A DNA stretch of 42,121 nt from Simkaniaceae bacterium (GTDB taxonomy: Bacteria; Chlamydiota; Chlamydiia; Chlamydiales; JACRBE01). The stretch is taken from positions 1 through 42,121 of the forward strand of contig JAIPIG010000020.1 in the NCBI GenBank assembly GCA_021734805.1, written 5' to 3'. This document shows positions 26,082 to 33,310 of the stretch, in pieces. A program made the position numbers and the translations under genes. Every line of letters starts with the position of its first letter. The stretch's first letter is position 1. Under the pieces are notes generated by a model, which saw only the letters and a list, made by a program, of their open reading frames with translations, did no database searches and had not been told where the DNA came from.

Positions 26082-26957
26082 ATGAGCAATTTTTTGATGC
26101 ATTCTTTTGCGGTTTTACTTCTTTTTTTTACTTTCCCTTCTTTTGCAAGCATCAAAAAGAACCCCTTCAACATTGCAAAAACGTCAAGCGAGATAGCGGT
26201 TTCACGCAAATTTGTCGTTTTTGTCCCCTCCTTTAACAACGAAAAGTTTTGTGAGAAAAATTTGCAGTCGATATTCGATCAGACTTATGAAAATTATCGG
26301 GTTGTTTATATTGATGATTGCTCAACGGATGAGACTTTTAAAAGGGTTTCAAAAATCGTTTCCGAATCAGGTAAAATGGATAAAGTGATCATCGTCCGTA
26401 ATCCGGTAAATCAAAAAAATCTGAATAACCTGTATGATTGTGCGCATAAATATTGCTCAGATGATGAAATCATCGTGAATTTAGATGGAGATGATTTTTT
26501 TGCCCATTCTGATGTGTTGAAGCATTTAAATGCATATTATCAATCGGATGACGTTTGGGTGACATGGGGGAGCTATATTCATTGGTCTACAGGGGCAAAA
26601 GGCAAGCACAGTAGGCCTGTGAGAACTAGAGCTCTACAACATTCAGTCATTCGAAATTTACCCTATTGTTATTCCCATTTGAAAACATTTTATGCAAAAC
26701 TCTTTAAAAATATAAAAAGAGAACACTTAATGTTTAATAACAAGTTTATTCAACTGGCGCCTGATTTGCCAACAATGCTTCCACTCATTGAAATGGCGAG
26801 GACACATGCGTTTTTTATTCCCGAAGTGTTATATATCTATAATGATCAAAATTCACTCTCGGAACATCATGTCGTTAGAAGACAAGACTATCAAGATGTT
26901 TTCAAATATGTCTTTAGCTTACCGGCCTATGAGGCCATTCAAAAGAGAGACTGGTAA
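26082..26957 (+). CDS. Exported GT2-family glycosyltransferase
   Basis: The start is ATG at 26082, 7 bases after GGAG; a GTG two codons earlier lies too close to that site. The signal peptide is at 1-24 (...LLFFTFPSFAS). The GT-A domain has FVPSFNNEKFCEKNLQSIFDQ, YIDDCSTDETF (the nucleotide-binding Asp pair) and NLDGDDFFAH with the DxD metal motif, typical of GT2. It is unusual for a GT2 enzyme to be exported, because nucleotide sugars are cytoplasmic. 291 aa. Acceptor and donor are unknown. The next gene follows after 11 bases. Confidence 0.85.
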   Translation: MSNFLMHSFAVLLLFFTFPSFASIKKNPFNIAKTSSEIAVSRKFVVFVPSFNNEKFCEKNLQSIFDQTYENYRVVYIDDCSTDETFKRVSKIVSESGKMDKVIIVRNPVNQKNLNNLYDCAHKYCSDDEIIVNLDGDDFFAHSDVLKHLNAYYQSDDVWVTWGSYIHWSTGAKGKHSRPVRTRALQHSVIRNLPYCYSHLKTFYAKLFKNIKREHLMFNNKFIQLAPDLPTMLPLIEMARTHAFFIPEVLYIYNDQNSLSEHHVVRRQDYQDVFKYVFSLPAYEAIQKRDW

Positions 26958-26968
26958 AATATAAGAAT

Positions 26969-27832
26969 ATGTATTGCTTTTATAAAAAGGTGTATCGTAA
27001 GTCCAACATCATAATGCTGTGTCTTTTAAGTTCTCATTTAAATTCTATGATTGCCTCTGAAACAGAGAGTCATGCTCAAACAGAACGGGTATATCATACT
27101 CAGATCAAAAAAGGTTTTTTTAAAAGAACGTTTAAAAAGCCCCCCGTTTTGAAAAAGGCACCTAAAAATAAGCCCTTAATCATTCCTAAGATTATCCATC
27201 AAATTTGGATAGGGGGAGCTCTTCCGGAAAAATATCAATGGATGACGGCGACTTGGAAGGAAAAACATCCCGACTGGACTTACATCCTATGGACAGATGA
27301 TAAGGTTAAATATTTAGACTTAGTCAATCGTGATCAATTTGATCAGGCCCCAAATTATGGTGCAAAAGCTGATATTTTACGTTATGAATTGCTGGAGCGA
27401 TATGGTGGGGTATATATTGATATTGATTACGAGTGCTTAAAACCTTTTGATCAGCTGCACTATGAGAATGAATTTTATGCCTGCGCCTTATCTCAATCTG
27501 AGGTGGCTAATGCAATCATTGGTTGTATTCCGCATCATCCTATTTTGAAACAGTGCATTGATCGGGTGAAAGGCGTTAAATTTGATGAAATAGATAACCA
27601 ATCCATAATCAAATATGTTGGCCCTAAGATGCTTACTCATTGCATCTTTCGCTATTGGTGCCAATATAGAAAAAGCCCAATCACAGTCTTTTCAAAAGAA
27701 TTTTCGTTCCCCATGCCGGCTCATAGAAGACATGATTACTGGAATGGCTTAGTCACCAATGCTGAAATAGAGGAATATCGCAATTCATCAGCCTTTGCTA
27801 TTCATTACTGGGCGACAAGCTGGCAAAAGTAA
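26969..27832 (+). CDS. Exported GT32-family (OCH1/capsular polysaccharide-type) glycosyltransferase
   Basis: 287 aa. A hydrophobic segment at 13-29 (NIIMLCLLSSHLNSMIA) after a basic start may act as a signal-anchor. The GT32 signatures are IPKIIHQIWIGGALPEKYQ, YILWTDD, GAKADILRYELLERYGGVYI then DIDYECLKPF (DxD at about 148-150). Near the end FAIHYWATSW corresponds to the conserved H..x.SW motif. This is a host-Golgi-like enzyme family also found in bacterial toxin and capsule genes. The probable donor is a GDP- or UDP-hexose. It is the last gene before a 190-base gap. Confidence 0.85.
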   Translation: MYCFYKKVYRKSNIIMLCLLSSHLNSMIASETESHAQTERVYHTQIKKGFFKRTFKKPPVLKKAPKNKPLIIPKIIHQIWIGGALPEKYQWMTATWKEKHPDWTYILWTDDKVKYLDLVNRDQFDQAPNYGAKADILRYELLERYGGVYIDIDYECLKPFDQLHYENEFYACALSQSEVANAIIGCIPHHPILKQCIDRVKGVKFDEIDNQSIIKYVGPKMLTHCIFRYWCQYRKSPITVFSKEFSFPMPAHRRHDYWNGLVTNAEIEEYRNSSAFAIHYWATSWQK

Positions 27833-28022
27833 ACCATAATCTGAAAGTCTCTTGCAGGCAATTAGAGGACAAAGCCGGAAGAATTTGTTATCACTTGGAT
27901 CATTATTGATTTTTTTTGTAGCTTAAAATTCATTGGAGTGATTATTTTTGAACTCCTCAGTTTAAAGGGGATTTTAATGAAGTACAGAGCTCTAGCAGCA
28001 ATATTTTCTATTCATCTGGGAA

Positions 28023-28580
28023 ATGCTTTATCCTAATATCGGAACCAGTGGATTCCATGAGTTTGCTTATAATCGATATTTTGTTGAAACAGGAACATTT
28101 TGGGGACATGGGATTGATAAAGCCTTACAAGCAAAGTTTAAATTTGTCCGATCCATTGACAATGATTCTCGCCTCATTAAATCCTGCAAGAGTCGTTTTC
28201 AAAAAAGTTCAAGAATCAAATTATATCAAGGAGATTCAAGTAAACTATTGTCAGCTATGATCAAAGATATTCATGAGCCAATTACTTTTTGGTTGGATGC
28301 ACATAGATATCCTCCTATTGATGATGGACAACTTAATTCCCCTATTCTTGCAGAACTTGAGCAAATCTCAAGACATCCAATTAAATATTATACCATTCTT
28401 ATTGACGATTTACATTGCTGTGGAACTGCAGCCTTTGATTATCTTACAGAAAAAGATCTAATTGAAAAAATAATGCAAATTAATCCTAACTACCATATCA
28501 AGCATGTTGCAGGGGGAGACAATGATGAATACCCCAACAATGTATTAGTTGCGTATATCCCTAAAGATTTAATAGATTAG
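28023..28580 (+). CDS. Methyltransferase-like protein, paralogue B, with its leader out of frame
   Basis: A paralogue of the 22358 protein: NRYFVETGTFWGHGIDKALQ matches its motif I, KLYQGDSSKLLSAM, FWLDAHRYPP and YTILIDDLHCCG follow in the same order. It has no signal peptide in this frame. Upstream, however, an ATG at 27977 with a good AAGGGG site encodes MKYRALAAIFSIHLGNALS and then a stop; this reads as a complete signal peptide one frame off. A single-base change near 28015-28025 would join them. The gene is either a frameshift mutant, a sequencing error, or is translated from 28023 without export. Confidence 0.7.
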   Translation: MLYPNIGTSGFHEFAYNRYFVETGTFWGHGIDKALQAKFKFVRSIDNDSRLIKSCKSRFQKSSRIKLYQGDSSKLLSAMIKDIHEPITFWLDAHRYPPIDDGQLNSPILAELEQISRHPIKYYTILIDDLHCCGTAAFDYLTEKDLIEKIMQINPNYHIKHVAGGDNDEYPNNVLVAYIPKDLID

Positions 28581-28764
28581 ATGCATTACCTTCTTTTTTA
28601 TTTATCCTTAAAAAAATGATATTCATGCAGGGCTCCTTTGCTTTTTGTAAATGAGGTTCTTCCCCAGAAGACGATTTAAAGTGATAGGATGAGTTTATAG
28701 CAGCTGAGGTAGTGTATGCTTTTAGAGAAAAAGTCATAAAATTTGGAGATTATAGACCCGTCCT

Positions 28765-29415
28765 CTATTCAGGCCAGATATAATTGGCAGGAAGGAAATT
28801 TTTTAGGTTCGGGAATTTGTCTGCCTTAAAAAGAGCTTTGGAGCCATAATAACGATTAATATAGTTTTCTGGGTTTTTAGGGACATTAATTAAAATTGGC
28901 CCAAAAGCCATTTTTGATATATGAGAAACTTCATTTTGATACCAAAAACTTTGAGGATATGCACCTGTTGTTTCTGTATACCTTAAATAAATTTTTCCAT
29001 CTTTTTGAAAGGTTGGGTATAACTCAATAAAAAACGACTTAAGTCTGCCGTCAAAATCAATGAATGTTTTCCATATCCGATATAAACCATGGTCATCATC
29101 GGTTGGCATAAGAAAGAGGTTTTCTTTCAAAAAAATTTCTTGCAAGGCTATGAGTTTATGTTCATCTTCTTCTTTAAATTCCAAATCGATGTCCCCATCC
29201 CAAGGAATAAATCCTTTATGACGCAATAGACCTAAAAGGGCTCCGCCATCTACCCAGTATATAATTTCATGATCAGATAGGATTCGATCAACAATTTGCA
29301 TAGTATGATATAAATATCCTACTTGAATGGGGGACATGTTTTCAGAATAAATAGGATTAAAGATCAATATAAGCAATAGCTTTATTAGTTTTATGAATTT
29401 TCTGGCCATATCCAC
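28765..29415 (-). CDS. Exported LicD-family phosphotransferase
   Basis: 216 aa; GTG start at 29415 or ATG at 29409, both overlapping the upstream LicD-like gene. The signal peptide or anchor is MARKFIKLIKLLLILIFNPIYS. The catalytic core IIYWVDGGALLGLLRHKGFI then PWDGDIDLEF (about 51-80) is the LicD/fukutin signature, with the DxD metal site (D75, D77). LicD proteins attach phosphocholine, or sugar phosphates in the fukutin line, to glycans. The C-terminal part (KMAFGPILINVPKNP...RYYG) is also family-like. Its location after a leader peptide is unusual for the bacterial members. It is the second gene of a two-gene minus-strand operon. Confidence 0.88.
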   Translation of the reverse strand: MDMARKFIKLIKLLLILIFNPIYSENMSPIQVGYLYHTMQIVDRILSDHEIIYWVDGGALLGLLRHKGFIPWDGDIDLEFKEEDEHKLIALQEIFLKENLFLMPTDDDHGLYRIWKTFIDFDGRLKSFFIELYPTFQKDGKIYLRYTETTGAYPQSFWYQNEVSHISKMAFGPILINVPKNPENYINRYYGSKALFKADKFPNLKNFLPANYIWPE

Positions 29416-29942
29416 TCAGCTAAAATATCAGAATTTTTTTTTAGAGATAAATTTTCAAGAACATCCAACTCGTTCAAATTAGCAATATTGGTAGAAATTG
29501 GTCCAAATTTCGCTCTTTGAAGAGAACTAATTTCCGATCGTACTGTTGTTATCAGTATTCTGACTTTTTTAAGTTTTTGCATGTCATTTATATAGGTGTA
29601 CCAAATTTGATAGCGATTGTTTGCTGAATTAGTTGGGTTTAAAAAAAAGTGATTTTGAGCTAATACATCGCGTAATTCGATGAGGGCATCTACATCAACA
29701 CCAGGAACTATAAGTTGGATGCAATTATCTTCTTTTGTAAGCCCCCCGCAGATAAAAAAACTCTTAGTCATTGAATCAGACAAGTAGTAAGATATATCGT
29801 GCTTATTAAATATTTCATCTAATAACCCCATAGATTTATAAAGATGACCAATGGCTTCAGGAGTTTCCTTTTGGTTACTTGCAAAGACGGAAGTTATGAG
29901 AAAAACCCCAACATACAGCGCTTTGTACACAAAGTTATCCAT
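29391..29942 (-). CDS. Degenerate exported LicD-like paralogue, probably inactive
   Basis: 183 aa with the start placed at MDNFVYKALY, which gives a clean signal peptide to about residue 22 (VFAS); an upstream ATG at 29972 would add 10 residues. Homology to the downstream LicD protein is visible end to end (EAIGHLYKSMGLLDEIFNKHDISYYL; RAKFGPISTNIA; EWIWPE). The catalytic motif is lost: DGGALLG has become SDSMTKS and WDGDIDLE has become KEDNCIQLI, so the DxD site is missing. It may be a pseudoenzyme partner or decaying. The stop lies inside the start of the LicD gene, so the two genes are coupled. Confidence 0.75.
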   Translation of the reverse strand: MDNFVYKALYVGVFLITSVFASNQKETPEAIGHLYKSMGLLDEIFNKHDISYYLSDSMTKSFFICGGLTKEDNCIQLIVPGVDVDALIELRDVLAQNHFFLNPTNSANNRYQIWYTYINDMQKLKKVRILITTVRSEISSLQRAKFGPISTNIANLNELDVLENLSLKKNSDILAEWIWPENS

Positions 29943-30108
29943 ACAAGTTTTTATTGCAGTAGTTTTCAGCATAGTTGTCGCATAAGTTAGAATTTCATGT
30001 AGCTATTGCCAAGCTTGGACTTAGATTTACATTTTTCTGGATTAAAAGCAGCTTATTAAATTTTTTTCTAGAAATTCCACCTCTTGAATCACTCCTGGTA
30101 TATCTAAG

Positions 30109-30161
30109 CCGACGCTATTGATAATAGGCGGAGGTGAGGTAAATCAACCAAGCGGGGATAC
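30109..30161. repeat. Dispersed repeat, copy 2 (first half)
   Basis: This piece matches 45-98 with a CTATT-GAT-AATAG hairpin, GGAGGTGAGGTAAATC and AAGCGGGGAT. It lies in the roughly 450-base gap between the LicD pair (29942) and the gene at 30392. The rest of the gap, 29943-30108 and 30162-30238, holds nothing I can recognise. Confidence 0.75.
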
Positions 30162-30238
30162 TGGGTGGATTAATGAGATGCTTTTAAATTTAGAAAAGTA
30201 TAAAACTGAATCCAAACTGGTGATAGCTATACCAAGAG

Positions 30239-30351
30239 CAAATAGACAAGGCAGGCGGACCCAAAAAGTTGCAAAGTTGAGGTGAGGTAAATCGGCCAAT
30301 CGAGGATGCTGCAGCGACAAAAAAACAACACTTGAATCACGAGCGGTATAA
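30239..30351. repeat. Mosaic repeat: half of the 17.2-kb inverted element joined to dispersed repeat copy 3
   Basis: Bases 30239-30280 match the reverse complement of about 17199-17240 with roughly five mismatches, mostly transitions (core GCCCAAAAAGTTACAAAGT type, here CCCAAAAAGTTGCAAAGTT). From 30279 to 30351 the sequence switches to the second half of the 45-140 repeat (GAGGTGAGGTAAATC ... GAGCGGTATAA). Two repeat families therefore meet here. The piece contributes a spurious upstream TTG extension to the next gene. Confidence 0.75.
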
Positions 30352-30391
30352 GCTGAAAACTATCGGATTTCACTTCATAGGAAATAAGTTA

Positions 30392-31354
30392 ATGACATTA
30401 AATTTATTTATTTTAACTTTTTGTTTAATTGTTGGTTTGAGTGCAGAAAACTATTCACTAGATAATAATTTCCTACATCAGCTTATCTCAAGATATAATA
30501 GGCCGATAACATTTTTGGGTATCGGTCCTGATCCCACGGGCTGTATTAATCAAATGTCTGGGAAATATCAAGGCGTTTTTGTCTTATTAGATTCTATTAC
30601 CCCATCAACTTCTTTTGAGCCCTGTTTTTCAAATTTCATGCACTTAAGAAGACCGTATACTTTAAAGTTAATAAGTCATTTGGTTGAATCAGAGCATTTT
30701 GATTTTGTGTATATTTGGGATGAGCAATTTGTGAAAGTTTATCGTTATATTTCGAGTCTTGGCAATTGTTCTGAAAATGTCTTAATCAAAATGGTTCCTT
30801 TTAGTAATCATATCATGAAAAAATTGAGTTCACAGGGTTTTTCATTAATTAAATTGAATGATCAGTCCGAAGAATTGTTTTTATATAAATCCAATAAAGT
30901 TAATTTTCAAAAGAGAACAACATGGTTTGAGGGGAAAACTAATACACCTACAGCAAGAGAAATTATAAGTTCTAGGGATTCAAAAGTTTTAAAAAAAAAG
31001 TACGGGGTAAAACCTATCATTTCTAAATGGGAGCCTGGAATTAATTTAATAACATTTAAAATGATGAGAGGGGGAATTCCCTTTACTGAAACTCTTTCTT
31101 CTGAAATGACGAAAATTTTGGAAATTTTCCATCGAGATTTAATGCCTAATAACATTATTGTTCAAGGAAATAAATTAACTTTGATTGATTTTGAAGACCC
31201 AAATATTAGTGAAAATCAATTTCGAACAATTATTACACCTGAATTTAAACAATTAATGAGTCAATTTGCTCTTGAGGAGAATGAGAAAAATATTCCTAAG
31301 ATGTTCGAGGGAATTCTGAAATATAGTCAAATAGTATGTAATGGTGCAAAATAG
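30392..31354 (+). CDS. Exported methyltransferase-like / kinase-like protein, paralogue B
   Basis: 320 aa from the ATG at 30392, which follows AGGAAA and gives a signal peptide MTLNLFILTFCLIVGLSAE. A longer reading from 30332 enters a repeat and is unlikely. The first half (NRPITFLGIGPDPTG, SEHFDFVYIWDE) resembles a methyltransferase-type Rossmann domain. The second has ISKWEPGINLITFKMMRGG and then FHRDLMPNNIIVQGNKLTLI followed by DFEDP. H247-R248-D249 and N254 match the protein-kinase catalytic loop HRDLxxxN, and DFED is at the DFG position. It is a paralogue of the 21400 protein. The stop overlaps the next start as TAGTG. Confidence 0.7.
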   Translation: MTLNLFILTFCLIVGLSAENYSLDNNFLHQLISRYNRPITFLGIGPDPTGCINQMSGKYQGVFVLLDSITPSTSFEPCFSNFMHLRRPYTLKLISHLVESEHFDFVYIWDEQFVKVYRYISSLGNCSENVLIKMVPFSNHIMKKLSSQGFSLIKLNDQSEELFLYKSNKVNFQKRTTWFEGKTNTPTAREIISSRDSKVLKKKYGVKPIISKWEPGINLITFKMMRGGIPFTETLSSEMTKILEIFHRDLMPNNIIVQGNKLTLIDFEDPNISENQFRTIITPEFKQLMSQFALEENEKNIPKMFEGILKYSQIVCNGAK

Positions 31355-32388
31355 TGAAATTAACGATAAAGATCATAATTGTTTTCTGCTTTTTGAATTC
31401 TCTTATCGCATCTGCTGAAGAGAAAAAATGCCATCGAGTTGTAACTTATGAATTAAGCAAAGGGCGATTTGGTGATCAACTTTTATGTTATCTTCATGCG
31501 AAGTGGGTTGCATTTAAGTATAATCTCCCAATTTTATACAAACCGTTTGCTTATTCTCAATATCTGCGGTTAGATGATTTAGAACCGCGGGTTTTAAAGC
31601 ATGTCAATAGAAATTGTTTAGAAAAAAAAGTGTTGCAGCCATGTGTATATCTTGAAAAATTTCTAAATACAGGGGATAAACCAACACTGTATGTTATTCC
31701 ATATTTTCCGGAATCTAATTGGGAAATGATGTTTTATGGGACAAGAAATAAGTGGCCATATTTTTTTGTAGACTGGACAAATGAAGGGTTTTTAAGAGAG
31801 ATTAGGGGCCTAATTCATCCTAAGAAACCATTGAAATTAGTTGCTGTTTCTAAGGATAAAATCAATGTGGCTATTCATATCAGACAGGGAAAAGAATATG
31901 ATGGAGAAGGAATAAGTGTTTTTTACCCTCTTAAATTCCCTCCCTTTGAGTTTTATGTTGAACAACTTAAAAACTTGCACAAGTTTTTTAATTATGTCCC
32001 CTTATATGTAAATGTATTCACTGATGATTCTAATCATTCAAGTTTAGTTGCAGCCTTTCAACGTGAATTTAATGGTCATCAAATCCAATTTGAATCAAGT
32101 AAATCAGATATACAAAATCAATTAGGTGTTCTAGAAGATTTTTTTTCTATGCTTCAATTTGATTGTCTAATTTATAGTGAGTCAAATTTCTCGCGTTGTG
32201 CATCAATAATTGGGGATTACATGCTTTCTATACGGCCAAAGGCCTTCCATTGGAAGGGGGGAGACTTGGTTATTGATGATGTAGATGTAAAAATTGGTAA
32301 AAAATTTTTTAAAAGTAGCTGTTATGAAGAGATTTATACTAAAGATTTTTTGGGTCATTATATTACTTGTTTTTTTTCATCACGGTGA
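31354..32388 (+). CDS. Exported GT11/O-fucosyltransferase-like GT-B protein
   Basis: 344 aa, GTG start overlapping the previous stop by one base. Signal peptide at 1-21 (MKLTIKIIIVFCFLNSLIAS). The N-terminal block KGRFGDQLLCYLHAKWVAFK (about 37-56) parallels the GRLGNQ...A.A start of alpha-1,2-fucosyltransferases. The donor site INVAIHIRQGKEYD (about 169-182) parallels VSIHVRRGDY, and DFFSMLQFDCLIYSESNFSR fits the third motif ending in a Ser-x-Ser-xF pattern. So it is probably a fucosyltransferase-superfamily enzyme using GDP-fucose. The exact linkage is unknown. The C-terminal 65 bases overlap the next gene. Confidence 0.75.
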   Translation: MKLTIKIIIVFCFLNSLIASAEEKKCHRVVTYELSKGRFGDQLLCYLHAKWVAFKYNLPILYKPFAYSQYLRLDDLEPRVLKHVNRNCLEKKVLQPCVYLEKFLNTGDKPTLYVIPYFPESNWEMMFYGTRNKWPYFFVDWTNEGFLREIRGLIHPKKPLKLVAVSKDKINVAIHIRQGKEYDGEGISVFYPLKFPPFEFYVEQLKNLHKFFNYVPLYVNVFTDDSNHSSLVAAFQREFNGHQIQFESSKSDIQNQLGVLEDFFSMLQFDCLIYSESNFSRCASIIGDYMLSIRPKAFHWKGGDLVIDDVDVKIGKKFFKSSCYEEIYTKDFLGHYITCFFSSR

Positions 32389-33310
32389 GGGAACAGACAA
32401 TACTCCTTGTCTCGCATTTGTACATATCGGAAAAAAATTGCCGGAATATTTGCCTATAGCAATAAAGCAAGCCCGCTTATTTAATTCTTGCCAAATTTTT
32501 ATGGTTGCCGCAAAAACAGTGCTCCAAGAAAATGCTCAATTCTTGAATGAGTTTGCTGTGAAAGGTATTGCATATGAAGATTTAAATCCAACAGCGCACC
32601 ATTCTTTTTTTATTAAACATTCTAAGCTAAATCGTTCTTTTAGAGAGGGGTTTTGGTTCTTTGCATCTGAGCGATTTTTTTTTCTTGAGGAGTTGATGAA
32701 GCAACAAAATCTATCTAAGGTTGTACATTTAGAGTCTGATGTCATGATTTATGTTGATATAGAAAAACTAATGCCCGTTTTATGCAACTATTACAAAGGA
32801 ATTGGGGCAACTTTTGACACTGACACTCGATGTATTCCCGGATTCGTATTTTTTAACAGCGTCAATTCTATTGAGAAGTTGACTCGACACATGGCTACTT
32901 GTGTTCAAGAAAATTTAGATGATATGTATATAATGGGGGATTTTAGAAAAAAATATGGCTTGAATTGGATTGACACTTTGCCAATAGTTGATGAAGAATA
33001 TATTCTAAAGGAAAAAGTTAAAAGTGTTACTCCTCAGATCTTTTGCAATCATGTGAATCAATTCAAAGGGGTTTTTGATGCAGCCTATTTAGGACAGTTT
33101 TTGGGTGGAATTGATCCGAGAAATGGAGATGTTAAATTTGGTTATGTCAATCCGCATTGCTTGATTAACTCATCAAAAATGTCCATTGATTGGGAGCGAG
33201 ACCACGAAGAAAGACTTGTTCCGATTTTAATATATAAAAATAAAAAAAGAAGGATTTATAATTTACATGTACATTCAAAACGTTTGGAAAAATTTTATTC
33301 AATTAGGTAG
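32324..33310 (+). CDS. Exported GT-A glycosyltransferase-like protein
   Basis: The start is MKRFILKIFWVIILLVFFHHG at 32324, the only reading that gives a proper signal peptide, even though it overlaps the previous gene by 65 bases; a Met at 32294 would put charged residues first. A GT-A-like core is suggested by KVVHLESDVMIYVDIEKLM, in which ESD is at the DxD position, with a GFVFFNS strand later and IFCNHVNQFKGVFDAAYLGQ near the end. The family cannot be named confidently; GT8-like and GT2-like enzymes share such features. The end overlaps the next gene by 44 bases. Confidence 0.65.
   Translation: MKRFILKIFWVIILLVFFHHGEGTDNTPCLAFVHIGKKLPEYLPIAIKQARLFNSCQIFMVAAKTVLQENAQFLNEFAVKGIAYEDLNPTAHHSFFIKHSKLNRSFREGFWFFASERFFFLEELMKQQNLSKVVHLESDVMIYVDIEKLMPVLCNYYKGIGATFDTDTRCIPGFVFFNSVNSIEKLTRHMATCVQENLDDMYIMGDFRKKYGLNWIDTLPIVDEEYILKEKVKSVTPQIFCNHVNQFKGVFDAAYLGQFLGGIDPRNGDVKFGYVNPHCLINSSKMSIDWERDHEERLVPILIYKNKKRRIYNLHVHSKRLEKFYSIR

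Noticed and set aside
30332-30391. TTG start for the 30392 gene
   Set aside because: These codons lie in a dispersed repeat, while the ATG at 30392 has AGGAAA and begins a signal peptide.
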